Shown here: positions 34,678 to 42,833 of the stretch, one piece after another
How positions within the stretch are numbered: the stretch's first letter is position 1
Layout: each line of letters begins with the position of its first letter
Origin: Oscillospiraceae bacterium
GTDB lineage: Bacteria > Bacillota > Clostridia > Oscillospirales > Oscillospiraceae
DNA: 64,000 bases
Direction of reading: 5' to 3'
Assembly (NCBI GenBank): GCA_902778275.1
Contig: CACYXE010000009.1
Coordinates: 20,215 to 84,214 of the forward strand
Notes under the pieces: model-generated
What the model was told of the DNA's origin: nothing
What the model saw: the letters and a program-made list of their open reading frames with translations, nothing else
The model's database searches: none
Program-made: the position numbers and the translations under genes

Positions 34678-34727
34678 CATTTCCCGGAAATCCCCGGCTT
34701 GCCATTTCCGGGAAATGCCGTTATACT
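34678..34727 (+). promoter_or_regulatory. Promoter with overlapping perfect inverted repeat, upstream of the TIR gene
   Basis: TTGCCA (34699-34704) and TATACT (34722-34727) have 17-base spacing. A perfect 14-bp inverted repeat CATTTCCCGGAAAT (34678-34691) / ATTTCCGGGAAATG (34704-34717) covers the -35 and spacer region. Each arm is itself nearly palindromic, so this looks like two operator sites for a dimeric repressor. A second candidate promoter (TTGGTG 34802, TATACT 34826, 18-base spacing) is closer to the gene. Confidence 0.6.
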
Positions 34728-34870
34728 GAAAGCGATAACGTGTCAGGATCTGCCGGCCCATATCGCAGAAAGGGGCGTGTCCACGGACTCTTTTCTTTTC
34801 TTTGGTGATCGTGTCGGCCATGTGGTATACTGAGCAAAAAGAGATTTGCGGCAGGGGGGCTGGGACCGCT

Positions 34871-36307
34871 ATGGACAAGTATGTATATGACGCCTTCATC
34901 AGCTACAGTCATCGGGACCTGAACTGGGCCCGCTGGCTGCAGCGTCGGCTGGAGGGCTTTCGCATTCCCCGGGACCTCTGCGAGCTTGGGAAGGAGCGAC
35001 GGCACCTGCGCGTCTTCCGGGATCAGACAGATCTGGCGGGCGTGGAGCTGCAGCTTGCTCTGCAGAAGGAGCTGTGCGCCTCGCGCTTTCTGATCGTGAT
35101 CTGCTCCCCGGCCAGCGCGGCCTCACCCTGGGTCAACGATGAAGTCAGTTTCTTCCGGTCCCTGGGCCGTGAGGAGCAGATCATCCCCTTCATTGTCGCC
35201 GGCGAGCCGGAGAGCGACGATGAAGCCCTGGAGTGCTATCCGCCCGCCCTGCGCAGTGACAAGGACAAGCATCCCCTGGGCGCAAATGTGGGGGAGATCG
35301 GGAAAAACAAGGCCTTCCTCAAGGTCATGGCCATACTGCTGGACCTGCGCTTTAACCGCCTTGTGGATCGGGATAAGCAGCGCAGGCGCCGCACGGTGAT
35401 GATCGCCGGCGGCATCACGGCGGCGGTGGCGGCTTTCGCGGCGGGGCTGATCTGGCGTAACGTGGTGATCTCCCGGAAAAACCAGGAGCTGTCCTATGAC
35501 ATCTACGGCGCGGCCCTCGTCTCCCTTGCCCAGAAGGACGAGATAGAGGCGGCGGATGTGGAATTTCTGCGCGTTTCGGCGGAGGCGGGCAACGCCTATG
35601 CCGCGTTTCTCCTGGCCGACTGCTATCAGAAGGGCTGGGGGATCGGCCAGGATCCGGCGCAGGCGCTGTACTGGTTCACCCGCGCCGCCGAGGCCGGGGA
35701 TCCCACAGCGATGGTGGCCGTTGCCAACTGTTACTGGAACGGCATCGGTACCGAGACAGACTTCGAGCAGGCCTTCGCCTGGAACATGCGCGCCGCCGAG
35801 GCCGGAGAGTCCGGAGCCATGCTCAACGTCGGCATCTGCTATGAGCAGGGCAGCGGCGTGGAGAAGGACGAGGCGCAAGCCCTCGCCTGGTATCGCAAGG
35901 CCGCGGAAAGCGGCAACGAGCTTGGCATGTACAACTTGGCCCTCTGCTACCGCGACGGCATCGGCACCGAGGCGGATCTGGAGCAGGCTTTTTATTGGAT
36001 CAAAAAGCTGGCCGAAACCGGCAACAGCGAGGCGCTGTACAATCTGGGGCTGATGTATCAGTATGCCTTCGGCACCGAGGAGGACCCGCGTCAGGCCTAC
36101 CTATGCTACCGCGCGGCGGCCGAGGCCGGGGACAGCGACGGACAGTACATGCTGGGTTGGTGCATCGAGAATCACTACGGCACGGAGGATGCGGCCCTGG
36201 AGTGGTATCTGCAGGCCGCCGAGGCCGGCAGCGAGGAGGCCGCGCAGGCTGTGGAGCGTCTGGAGCAGGAGCAGGCAGCGACATCCGACAATGCCGCAGC
36301 GGATTGA
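34871..36307 (+). CDS. TIR-domain membrane protein with Sel1 repeats
   Basis: A 478-residue protein. Residues 1-150 are a TIR domain (YDAFISYSHRDLNWARWL; RVFRDQTDLAG; SPWVNDEV with Glu91 at the NADase catalytic position). A single membrane helix (about 176-197) and six Sel1-like repeats (about 225-460) follow. Bacterial TIR proteins often degrade NAD+ in antiphage defence, while Sel1 repeats bind protein partners. The start at 34871 is chosen because the TIR fold begins there and a G-rich ribosome site precedes it. No partner gene is adjacent, so defence and envelope-signalling roles both remain possible. Confidence 0.85.
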   Translation: MDKYVYDAFISYSHRDLNWARWLQRRLEGFRIPRDLCELGKERRHLRVFRDQTDLAGVELQLALQKELCASRFLIVICSPASAASPWVNDEVSFFRSLGREEQIIPFIVAGEPESDDEALECYPPALRSDKDKHPLGANVGEIGKNKAFLKVMAILLDLRFNRLVDRDKQRRRRTVMIAGGITAAVAAFAAGLIWRNVVISRKNQELSYDIYGAALVSLAQKDEIEAADVEFLRVSAEAGNAYAAFLLADCYQKGWGIGQDPAQALYWFTRAAEAGDPTAMVAVANCYWNGIGTETDFEQAFAWNMRAAEAGESGAMLNVGICYEQGSGVEKDEAQALAWYRKAAESGNELGMYNLALCYRDGIGTEADLEQAFYWIKKLAETGNSEALYNLGLMYQYAFGTEEDPRQAYLCYRAAAEAGDSDGQYMLGWCIENHYGTEDAALEWYLQAAEAGSEEAAQAVERLEQEQAATSDNAAAD

Positions 36308-36335
36308 AAGGGCGATTGAGGGACATATCAAGTTG

Positions 36336-36373
36336 ATATAGAAAAGGCAGGAATAATCCTGCCTTTTCTATAT
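36336..36373. terminator. Bidirectional terminator
   Basis: Perfect 16-bp arms ATATAGAAAAGGCAGG/CCTGCCTTTTCTATAT between the TIR gene and the convergent AT-rich gene; it overlaps the latter's stop codon. Confidence 0.85.
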
Positions 36374-36814
36374 GAAAGCTCCTGTGAGGGCACAACATCC
36401 TGCTTTTGTGACTGCTTCCACGATTATCTTCATTCTCTTCTCTATACGCTTTACTCTAATATTCAGGTACTGGCTTGTTACATCATAACGATTGGCTCCA
36501 AGAGTATTATTGCTTCCGTTCTGCTGTATGTATCCTGCGTTTTCCAAATCCCGCAGCATAGTGTCAAAGGAGGGTTTTGTCAGTTGTAACATCTTATGGT
36601 CGATAAACTGATAACGATAAGTTGCTTCCAATAAAGCGCAGTAGCGTTTTCCCGCATTATCAAACTTGTACCTATACGGATTGAATGGATACCTTGACCC
36701 CTCCGCAAATGATATACTTTCATTTTCCTTGATAAGGCCAGGGATCATATCTAAATCCCGATAAATAAGCTTTTCGCTAACGCCGCTATACTTTGCCAAT
36801 TCTTCTATGGTCAT
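36368..36814 (-). CDS. Small DNA-binding protein of unknown family
   Basis: A 148-residue protein whose N-terminus (MTIEELAKYSGVSEKLIYRDL) looks like a helix-turn-helix. The remainder, basic and rich in Tyr, may be a second winged helix (KPSFDTMLRDLENAGYI). It is AT-rich compared with most of the window. I do not recognise a family. It is followed upstream on the same strand by two lipoprotein genes, and it may be their regulator. Confidence 0.55.
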   Translation of the reverse strand: MTIEELAKYSGVSEKLIYRDLDMIPGLIKENESISFAEGSRYPFNPYRYKFDNAGKRYCALLEATYRYQFIDHKMLQLTKPSFDTMLRDLENAGYIQQNGSNNTLGANRYDVTSQYLNIRVKRIEKRMKIIVEAVTKAGCCALTGAFI

Positions 36815-36895
36815 ATGCTACCCCCATTTTTTCTTTCAAATGACAGTCATCGCAGGCCGTGTCCGGGTCTATCTGTTGGCGGTTTTCGTATGCTT

Positions 36896-37882
36896 CTATG
36901 CTATAGGTAATGTAATAGTCCCCTCATATCCCGGGATTGAAATAGTCACACTTTCTATCCCTACATTTGCATAGTACACCATGGACACCCGCTTTTTTTC
37001 TCCAACAAGTGTATCTGCCGATACTTCGTACAAACCATCACTCGGCCCGGACCAGCCACTGCTTTCAAGCCCAAAGCCGTCCTGATCTGCAACAATCAAA
37101 TTCTGTTGTACAAAATATGTGCGTAGATAATCGCCAACGGAGTCTTTGTAATTAATATTTTCGATTACTCCGTGAACGGAAATGAAAATACAGTTATCTC
37201 CTCTCTGCTTAGCAAGCGTCATCCATTTTTCATCAGTCAAAAAATGTGCGCTCTCTATTGCAATTTTAAAAGTTCCATCTTTTGTCGTGATTTCAATTGG
37301 CTCTCCAAGCGCCAAAGGTTTTCCCTTTGATACACTATCATTACTGGTCTGCGGGGTAGAGTTATTCGTTGAACCAAACGTGGGATTGAACGTAGAAGCA
37401 TTTCCCCGATAATTGTCAACCATGCCGCTGTCAATAGGAAGATCATATTGTTCATACATTGTTACAATGATTCCTCTTCTCGCTGTGCTTCCGCCATCCC
37501 ATAAGGCATTATACAGTGTAGCATTCCGTACATTCTCAGTTGCGGTAGCCTGCATCTGGCACGCATGAATATAATGATGCGCTAACACATCAAATTTGCT
37601 GTCCTCAAAGATGGCATCATCGTATTTTTCAATCTGATCAAGTTCGTATTTAACTAATCTGCTGTAATATGCCGCTCTCTGCTCATCTGTATCGTTTGCA
37701 TGCTTTGCGTCATCAACATTGGAAAGCCTTGTCTGAATTCCTTTTGCCATGGCCTTCAAAAAGGCATCTTGGTCGGCATATTCTCCTGTATCTGCTTTTG
37801 CAACGGGAGTGGTGCCGCATGCTGCAAGAAAAAACAAAAAAATAATTAGAATAGAGCTTATCAATTTCTTTATTGTTTTCAT
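36896..37882 (-). CDS. Predicted lipoprotein of unknown function
   Basis: A 328-residue secreted lipoprotein: signal peptide MKTIKKLISSILIIFLFFLA ending in a lipobox AAC, then a helical region (to about 150), a Ser/Thr/Asn-rich linker, and a C-terminal beta domain (about 185-328) ending GYEGTITLPIA, which resembles DUF4352-like immunoglobulin folds. The start at 37882 is chosen because it begins the signal peptide. AT-rich, with no recognised relatives. The neighbouring lipoprotein gene ends 59 bases upstream. Confidence 0.7.
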   Translation of the reverse strand: MKTIKKLISSILIIFLFFLAACGTTPVAKADTGEYADQDAFLKAMAKGIQTRLSNVDDAKHANDTDEQRAAYYSRLVKYELDQIEKYDDAIFEDSKFDVLAHHYIHACQMQATATENVRNATLYNALWDGGSTARRGIIVTMYEQYDLPIDSGMVDNYRGNASTFNPTFGSTNNSTPQTSNDSVSKGKPLALGEPIEITTKDGTFKIAIESAHFLTDEKWMTLAKQRGDNCIFISVHGVIENINYKDSVGDYLRTYFVQQNLIVADQDGFGLESSGWSGPSDGLYEVSADTLVGEKKRVSMVYYANVGIESVTISIPGYEGTITLPIA

Positions 37883-37941
37883 TGTATTCTCAAATCCTCT
37901 CTGCATAGATAGATTGTTTGCATTAAACTCAGCATAAAAAA

Positions 37942-38748
37942 CTATTTTTCCTCCACTTCGGCATCGTATATCTTAATAGTCCAGTTTGTTTCATTTTGAA
38001 GGTTTCCATCACATTCAAATGAAAAAATAATTGCAATTTCTGAAGAGTAAACTGATTTGGCTGTTAATTCAACCTGTCCCTCACAATGAACCACCTCCCC
38101 GTGAATATCAATTCGTGAGAAGCTTACTTTCTTACTTTTACAGAGTTCGTCCTTCGATTGGTAAAGGCTTATAATCGGAGCGTTCTCTTCAATGATTGGC
38201 CATATCTGCGTGGAAATAACTTGATCAATACACATCCCGCATAATTCCTTTGCTTTTTGTTGTGTGTTAACTCCAAAAATGATTTTCCCAAGTATTTCAT
38301 CATCATCTCTATGAATAACATACGAGCCGTCATTCCATTCATATTCTATATAATTGAGGCCTGTGGTCCCCTTTTTCTTTTCTATACTTGGTGTCCCAAG
38401 CTTTTTAGTAAGATCGTCTATAAGATTGTCAACAGCATCAGCATTTGTTTTCTCATAAACAGCTTCAAAATAGACTTGAATCAAAGAATTCTTATCAATT
38501 GTAAAATAGAACTCCAATTCAGAGCAGTTTATTCCGCAGAAAATAGATCCCGAATCATATCTTATCCAAGAATAATAGTTTTCTTCTTCATCTTTTTTCA
38601 TGCTCGCTTCGCCTATCCGCTTTTCAATTTCTGCCATTGTAGTTTTGCTTGAATAATCTCGAACGGAATTGGAGTTGCCGCATCCTGCCAAAGAAGTCAA
38701 CATCACAAACAGAAGTACTATTACAATCGCATTTCTCTTTATTCCCAT
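37942..38748 (-). CDS. Predicted lipoprotein of unknown function
   Basis: A 268-residue protein with signal peptide and lipobox (MGIKRNAIVIVLLFVMLTSL-AGC). The mature part starts with a short helical motif (SSKTTMAEIEKRIGEASMKK) and continues as alternating strands; it has five scattered cysteines. The frame extends 60 codons upstream, but that part overlaps the terminator-like structure and lacks a ribosome site, so the start at 38748 is preferred. It lies downstream of a probable small RNA or attenuator. Unknown function. Confidence 0.7.
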   Translation of the reverse strand: MGIKRNAIVIVLLFVMLTSLAGCGNSNSVRDYSSKTTMAEIEKRIGEASMKKDEEENYYSWIRYDSGSIFCGINCSELEFYFTIDKNSLIQVYFEAVYEKTNADAVDNLIDDLTKKLGTPSIEKKKGTTGLNYIEYEWNDGSYVIHRDDDEILGKIIFGVNTQQKAKELCGMCIDQVISTQIWPIIEENAPIISLYQSKDELCKSKKVSFSRIDIHGEVVHCEGQVELTAKSVYSSEIAIIFSFECDGNLQNETNWTIKIYDAEVEEK

Positions 38749-38795
38749 TCTTTTACCAATCCTTTCTTTGGAATTACCATTTGATTGTTTTCCAG

Positions 38796-38960
38796 CAAAA
38801 TAAAAAGGCGCGCAGCCGAAGCCACGCGCCGAAAAACGCACAACTCCGCTTGCCGCGACGCAATCAGTTGACAGACATAGAGAATGCCAAAAGGGAGAGT
38901 GCGTTTTTACCAAAAGGCAAAAACACATTCTCTACATCTGTCCGTATTCGATTGCGTCGC
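38796..38960 (-). ncRNA. Candidate structured small RNA or 5' leader
   Basis: On the minus strand a long imperfect hairpin (38855-38960, arms starting GCGACGCAATC) is followed by a GC hairpin GGCGCG..CGCGCC (38807-38830) and TTTTTATTTT. A promoter (TTGTAC 38990-38995, TATTAT 38967-38972, 17-base spacing) places the transcript start at the base of the long hairpin. It could be an independent terminated RNA of about 160 bases, or a leader that attenuates the lipoprotein gene. The rest of the gap (38996-39086) shows nothing else. Confidence 0.5.
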
Positions 38961-39086
38961 AAATTTATAATATCATATCCTTCCGGCCTGTACAAGCACT
39001 TTTCCCAGCTTTTCCCTTTCATTTTTCTGTAAACAGCAAAAGCACATGATCCCTTCCGGGTGGGGCGTCTTATGATGAAAAACGAA

Positions 39087-39124
39087 AAAAGCAGTATCCG
39101 TGATGCTTTCGGATACTGCTTTTT
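39087..39124. terminator. Terminator of the AGCS symporter gene
   Basis: Arms AAAAGCAGTATCCG/CGGATACTGCTTTT with T-runs on both strands, 50 bases past the symporter stop. Confidence 0.85.
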
Positions 39125-39176
39125 CCGTTTTATGCGCACTGCCCTTCCGACCGTGGGGAGTTATATCGAGCAGTGT

Positions 39177-40589
39177 TTACTTTTTCAGCAGGTTCTTGGA
39201 GAAGTACTCCCTGGTGATCTTGGCCACCACGCCGGACAGCAGCAGCAGCGCGATCAGGTTAGGGATGGCCATCAGGCCGTTGAGGGTGTCCGCGATATCC
39301 CACATGAGAGTGCCGGAACCCACAGCGCCCACGATGCAGACCAGAGCGAAGATGATCTTGTAGACCAGCAGGAAGACCTTGTTGTTGTTGGTCAGGTAGC
39401 CCCAGCAGTTCTCGCCGTAGTAAGCCCAGGACAGGATGGTGGACAGGGCGAAGAACAGCAGGCTCAGCTCGATGATCTTGCCGCCCAGAGTGCCGGGCAG
39501 GATGGTGTTGAAGGCTGCGGCAGCGGCAGCGCCCTTGGAGGCAAAGGCGCCCAGGCCGCCCTCGGCGTTCAGGATGCCGGAGAGAAGCACCGCGAAGGCG
39601 GTGATGCTGCAGATGACGATGGTGTCGATGAAGACCTCGAACACGCCCCAAATGGCCTGCTCGCAGGGCTCCTCGGTGGAGGAGGCCGCATGGGCGATAG
39701 GCGCGGAGCCGAGGCCGGCCTCATTGGAGAACACGCCGCGGGCAAAGCCCTGCTTCATGGCCATCATGATGGTGTAGCCGAACAGGCCGCCGCCCACGCT
39801 CTTGAAGGAGAAGGCGCCTGCGAAGATCTGACCGAAGACCGCGGGGATGTGCCCGATACGCATGATGATGATGACGATGCCCGCCAGGATGTAGAATGCG
39901 GACATGAAGGGCACCAGCAGCGAGGTGACCTTGCCGATGCGCTTGATGCCGCCCAGGGTGACCAGGGCCACCACAATGGCGATGATGATGCCGGAGACCA
40001 CCGGCGGGATGTGGAACAGATCGCCCAGGGCGCCGGAGATCTCACTGCTCTGGGCAATATTGCCGATGCCGAAGGAGGCAAGACCGCCCAGCAGGCAGAA
40101 GATGATCGACATCCACTTCCAGCCCTTGCCGATGCCGTTTTCGATGTAGTACATGGGGCCGCCGTGGTATACGCCGTTCTCGTCCTTGACGCGGTACTTC
40201 ATGGCCAGCACGATCTCCGCGTACTTGGTGATCATGCCGAAGAAGGCCGCCACCCACATCCAGAACACAGCGCCCGCGCCGCCGGTGAAGATGGCGCCGG
40301 TCACGCCGGCGATATTGCCGGTACCCACCGTGCCCGCCAGGGCCGTAGACACCGCCTGGAACGGGGAGATGTTGGCGCCGTGGTCCTTCTTCTCCTGCTT
40401 GCCCCGGAACAGGGTGCCGATGGTGTTCTTCATGATGCGGCCGAAATGGGTCACCTGCAGCCACTTGACCTTGACGGTCAGGAACACGCCGGTACCCACC
40501 AGCAGCAGGAGCATCAGAGGCCCCCACGCAAAGCTGTTGAGCGCGCCGTTGATGGCTTCAACCTTAGAAACAAATCCTTCCACTTTCAT
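39177..40589 (-). CDS. Alanine/glycine:cation symporter (AGCS family)
   Basis: A 470-residue Na+- or H+-coupled amino-acid importer. Family motifs are seen: AVSTALAGTVGTGNIAGV near residue 85 and RGVFSNEAGLGSAPIAHAAS near 290, with about ten helices. The glycine riboswitch upstream indicates glycine as a transported or regulating amino acid. Length is normal, and the gene is monocistronic, with its own promoter and terminator. Confidence 0.93.
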   Translation of the reverse strand: MKVEGFVSKVEAINGALNSFAWGPLMLLLLVGTGVFLTVKVKWLQVTHFGRIMKNTIGTLFRGKQEKKDHGANISPFQAVSTALAGTVGTGNIAGVTGAIFTGGAGAVFWMWVAAFFGMITKYAEIVLAMKYRVKDENGVYHGGPMYYIENGIGKGWKWMSIIFCLLGGLASFGIGNIAQSSEISGALGDLFHIPPVVSGIIIAIVVALVTLGGIKRIGKVTSLLVPFMSAFYILAGIVIIIMRIGHIPAVFGQIFAGAFSFKSVGGGLFGYTIMMAMKQGFARGVFSNEAGLGSAPIAHAASSTEEPCEQAIWGVFEVFIDTIVICSITAFAVLLSGILNAEGGLGAFASKGAAAAAAFNTILPGTLGGKIIELSLLFFALSTILSWAYYGENCWGYLTNNNKVFLLVYKIIFALVCIVGAVGSGTLMWDIADTLNGLMAIPNLIALLLLSGVVAKITREYFSKNLLKK

Positions 40590-40623
40590 CCGTCCTTTTC
40601 TCGTTTTTTAATCCAACCCACAA

Positions 40624-40683
40624 AAAAAGAGCTGCCCCCAAAAGAAGCAACTCCGGAGAAAAATCAAACTTCACAGCTGCCGG
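40624..40683 (-). terminator. Expression-platform terminator of the glycine riboswitch
   Basis: On the minus strand AGCTGCCC (just after the aptamer) can pair with GGGGGCAGCT, which is followed by CTTTTTTT; a competing local hairpin AGCTGCC/GGCAGCT could prevent this. Confidence 0.65.
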
Positions 40684-40704
40684 GCAGCTGTCAAAGGCTG
40701 ATAA

Positions 40705-40806
40705 TTCCGCTCTGTCCTTTTGCCTGAGAGATTCAGCATGCGCTTTGCACCTTCGGCACCCGCCTGGGCGGGATTCTCCAGAGTTCCTCCGCTTCCGGTC
40801 TCCCAC
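40705..40806 (-). promoter_or_regulatory. Glycine riboswitch (single aptamer)
   Basis: The minus strand reads GGAGACCGGAAGCGG, CTCTGGAGAATCCCGCC, GGTGCCGAAGGTGCAA and AATCTCTCAGGCAAAAGGAC, the conserved gcvT-type glycine aptamer. Only one aptamer is present. It controls the AGCS symporter. A promoter (TTGCAT 40871-40876, TATGGT 40848-40853, 17-base spacing) lies upstream. Confidence 0.92.
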
Positions 40807-40965
40807 AAAGGATTCCGAAAGCATCAATGGTATTGAATTATGGATTAACCATACCACTTCAACACGGTAAATGCAACAACTTTATACATCTCATCCGGGA
40901 TTTTGTGTAATCTTACATTACGCAGGAAGAATTGCGCTTGATCTTTTTGCAGATTATGCAATAAG

Positions 40966-40985
40966 GCCCCTCCTTTCGGAGGGGC
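40966..40985 (-). terminator. Hairpin after the DUF362 gene
   Basis: GCCCCTCC/GGAGGGGC with a TTTC loop, 12 bases past the stop; it has a weak T-run on the minus strand. Confidence 0.55.
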
Positions 40986-40997
40986 GCTTGTTGGCGA

Positions 40998-42158
40998 TCA
41001 GGCCCGCCGGCCGCCCAGGACTCGCAGGATGAAATTGCGCCCCACCCGCATGGCGCCTTTGGGGCAGAACTCCTGGCAGCAGAAGCAGTGGATACAGCGG
41101 CTCCGGTCGATGGCAGGTCGGCCCCTCCCCATGGTGATGGCCTTGGCCGGACAGATCTGGGCGCATTTGCCGCAGCCGATGCAGTCCTCCGCCTTCAGCT
41201 TTGGGCGGGGCGTCATAACGCGTGTGGCCGCCCGATCCACCAGCCTGCCCACCGGTCCCCTGCCCGCTATGTGAAAGAACACGCTGCTCTGGGCCGGGGC
41301 CGTCTGAAAGTCCGTCACCGCGAAGCGCCGGGGCTCTCCGCTGATCGTCAGCTGTGAGACGTCCGCCGGCAGCAGCCCCCGGTCCATGGCCGCCCGGATA
41401 GTGGGCACCTCCCGGGGGGCAAGGCCGATAAGCCCGGCCGCGGTCATGTCCAGCATATGTCCGCTGCGGCTGGCGATCAGACAGCCAAGGGCGCGGGGCG
41501 TGCCCTGGGTGGGCCCGTTGCCCTCCATGCCCACCACCGCGTCACAGATACAAAGCCGGGGCTTAAAGAATTCGTATAAATCCACAAGCATGGAGGCGAA
41601 ATCCTCCGCCCGGGGATACCGGTAATGAAACTCCGGCTTTTGGGTACCTGGAATGGCGCCGAAGAAATTTTTCACCGCGTTGGTCATCCCCATCATACCG
41701 TGGCTTTTCAGCTTGCACAGGTCGATGATCGCGTCCGCCTTGGTCAGATAGGCGGTATAGGGGAAGCGGCGGGCCTGCGCGCCCTGGGGGAAATCCGCCT
41801 CCGCCTGGGAAAAATCGTCGTTCAGCTCCGCGCCCAGGGCCTCTGCCCGGCGCATGCCGGTGACCTCATATACATGGCGCAGATGGGCGGGGGTGAACAC
41901 GCCGCCGGGGCTGTCGCCCAAAACCACCTGAGCGCCCCGCTCCTTCAGCAGCTTCACCAGGGCGCACACCAGATTGGGGTGCACCGTGGCGGCAAGCTCC
42001 GGCTTCATGGCGGAGACCAGGTTGACCTTGACGGCAATACGCATCCCGGGCTTTACGAAGTCCAGGCCGTCCAGCGGCTCCAGCACCGCGGCCAGAGCCG
42101 CCTCCACCTCCTGCTGCTCATAACTGCCGCAGGGGACGATCACCACATCAGCGCTCAT
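40998..42158 (-). CDS. DUF362 protein with two [4Fe-4S] ferredoxin motifs
   Basis: A 386-residue protein. The DUF362 domain (1-300) contains KVNLVSAMKPELAATVHP and KLKSHGMMGMTNAVKNFFG. The C-terminal ferredoxin domain has CIGCGKCAQIC and CIHCFCCQEFC, enough for two [4Fe-4S] clusters. Members are widespread in anaerobes and of unknown function. The start at 42158 overlaps the TetR gene's stop by 11 bases and has GAGGAAGAAG upstream. Confidence 0.88.
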   Translation of the reverse strand: MSADVVIVPCGSYEQQEVEAALAAVLEPLDGLDFVKPGMRIAVKVNLVSAMKPELAATVHPNLVCALVKLLKERGAQVVLGDSPGGVFTPAHLRHVYEVTGMRRAEALGAELNDDFSQAEADFPQGAQARRFPYTAYLTKADAIIDLCKLKSHGMMGMTNAVKNFFGAIPGTQKPEFHYRYPRAEDFASMLVDLYEFFKPRLCICDAVVGMEGNGPTQGTPRALGCLIASRSGHMLDMTAAGLIGLAPREVPTIRAAMDRGLLPADVSQLTISGEPRRFAVTDFQTAPAQSSVFFHIAGRGPVGRLVDRAATRVMTPRPKLKAEDCIGCGKCAQICPAKAITMGRGRPAIDRSRCIHCFCCQEFCPKGAMRVGRNFILRVLGGRRA

Positions 42159-42714
42159 GGTCTTCTTCCTCATACTGCAGCAGCGTCCGTTCCACGATAT
42201 CGTTGAGGAGAACGCTAAGCTCGTCCACGGAGCTGTCGATGTCCCCATCCATACCGGTCCACAGATAGTGCAGGAAGTGGCCGATCAGGGCGTAGCGGCA
42301 GATATCGATGATCCCGTCCACCCGCCGGGGCGGCAGCTCCCGCCCTTCCACCAGGTGCCGGATATAGGCGGTGATGGGATTGCCGGTGGAGGTGAACACA
42401 TACTGCTCGATCCGCCCCCGGGAAATGGAATTGTACAGGTGGTACACCTTCCGCTTGTTGGCCTTGCAGGTCCGCAGGAAGGCCTTCATCTGCTCTTCCC
42501 AGGCCGCTTCCTTCCCGTCAGCGGCAAACCTGCCGAACACCGCCTGCAGCCAGTCGTCCAGCAGCTCGTAGATGTCCTGGTAATGATAATAGAAGGTGTT
42601 GCGTCCGATATGGCAGGCCTTGATCAGAGCGGAAACTGTGATCTTTTCAAAGGGCGTCCTGTCCAGCATCTCACCGAAGGCGGAGCGGATCACGTCACGG
42701 GTATAGTTCGCCAT
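42148..42714 (-). CDS. TetR/AcrR-family transcriptional regulator
   Basis: A 188-residue regulator. The helix-turn-helix is at residues 5-50 (FEKITVSALIKACHIGRNTFYYHYQDIYELL). The C-terminal domain is of the TetR_C type found in dihydroxyacetone-kinase-regulator-like proteins. Overlap with the DUF362 gene suggests that it controls that gene. It is divergent from gluQRS. The ligand is unknown. Confidence 0.9.
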   Translation of the reverse strand: MANYTRDVIRSAFGEMLDRTPFEKITVSALIKACHIGRNTFYYHYQDIYELLDDWLQAVFGRFAADGKEAAWEEQMKAFLRTCKANKRKVYHLYNSISRGRIEQYVFTSTGNPITAYIRHLVEGRELPPRRVDGIIDICRYALIGHFLHYLWTGMDGDIDSSVDELSVLLNDIVERTLLQYEEEDHER

Positions 42715-42798
42715 ACAGCAGCTCCTTTCCCAAGGATTACAAGTAGTTTAGCATTTTCCGAAACAACATGCAAGCGCCCGCCGCGCGGCTTCACGCCC

Positions 42799-42827
42799 TT
42801 GTCATCCTCTGTGCTTTCTGCTATACT
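42799..42827 (+). promoter_or_regulatory. Promoter immediately abutting gluQRS
   Basis: TTGTCA (42799-42804) and TATACT (42822-42827) with 17-base spacing. The ATG begins six bases after the -10 box, so the transcript would start at or inside the start codon. Confidence 0.65.
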
Positions 42828-42833
42828 GCTTTT

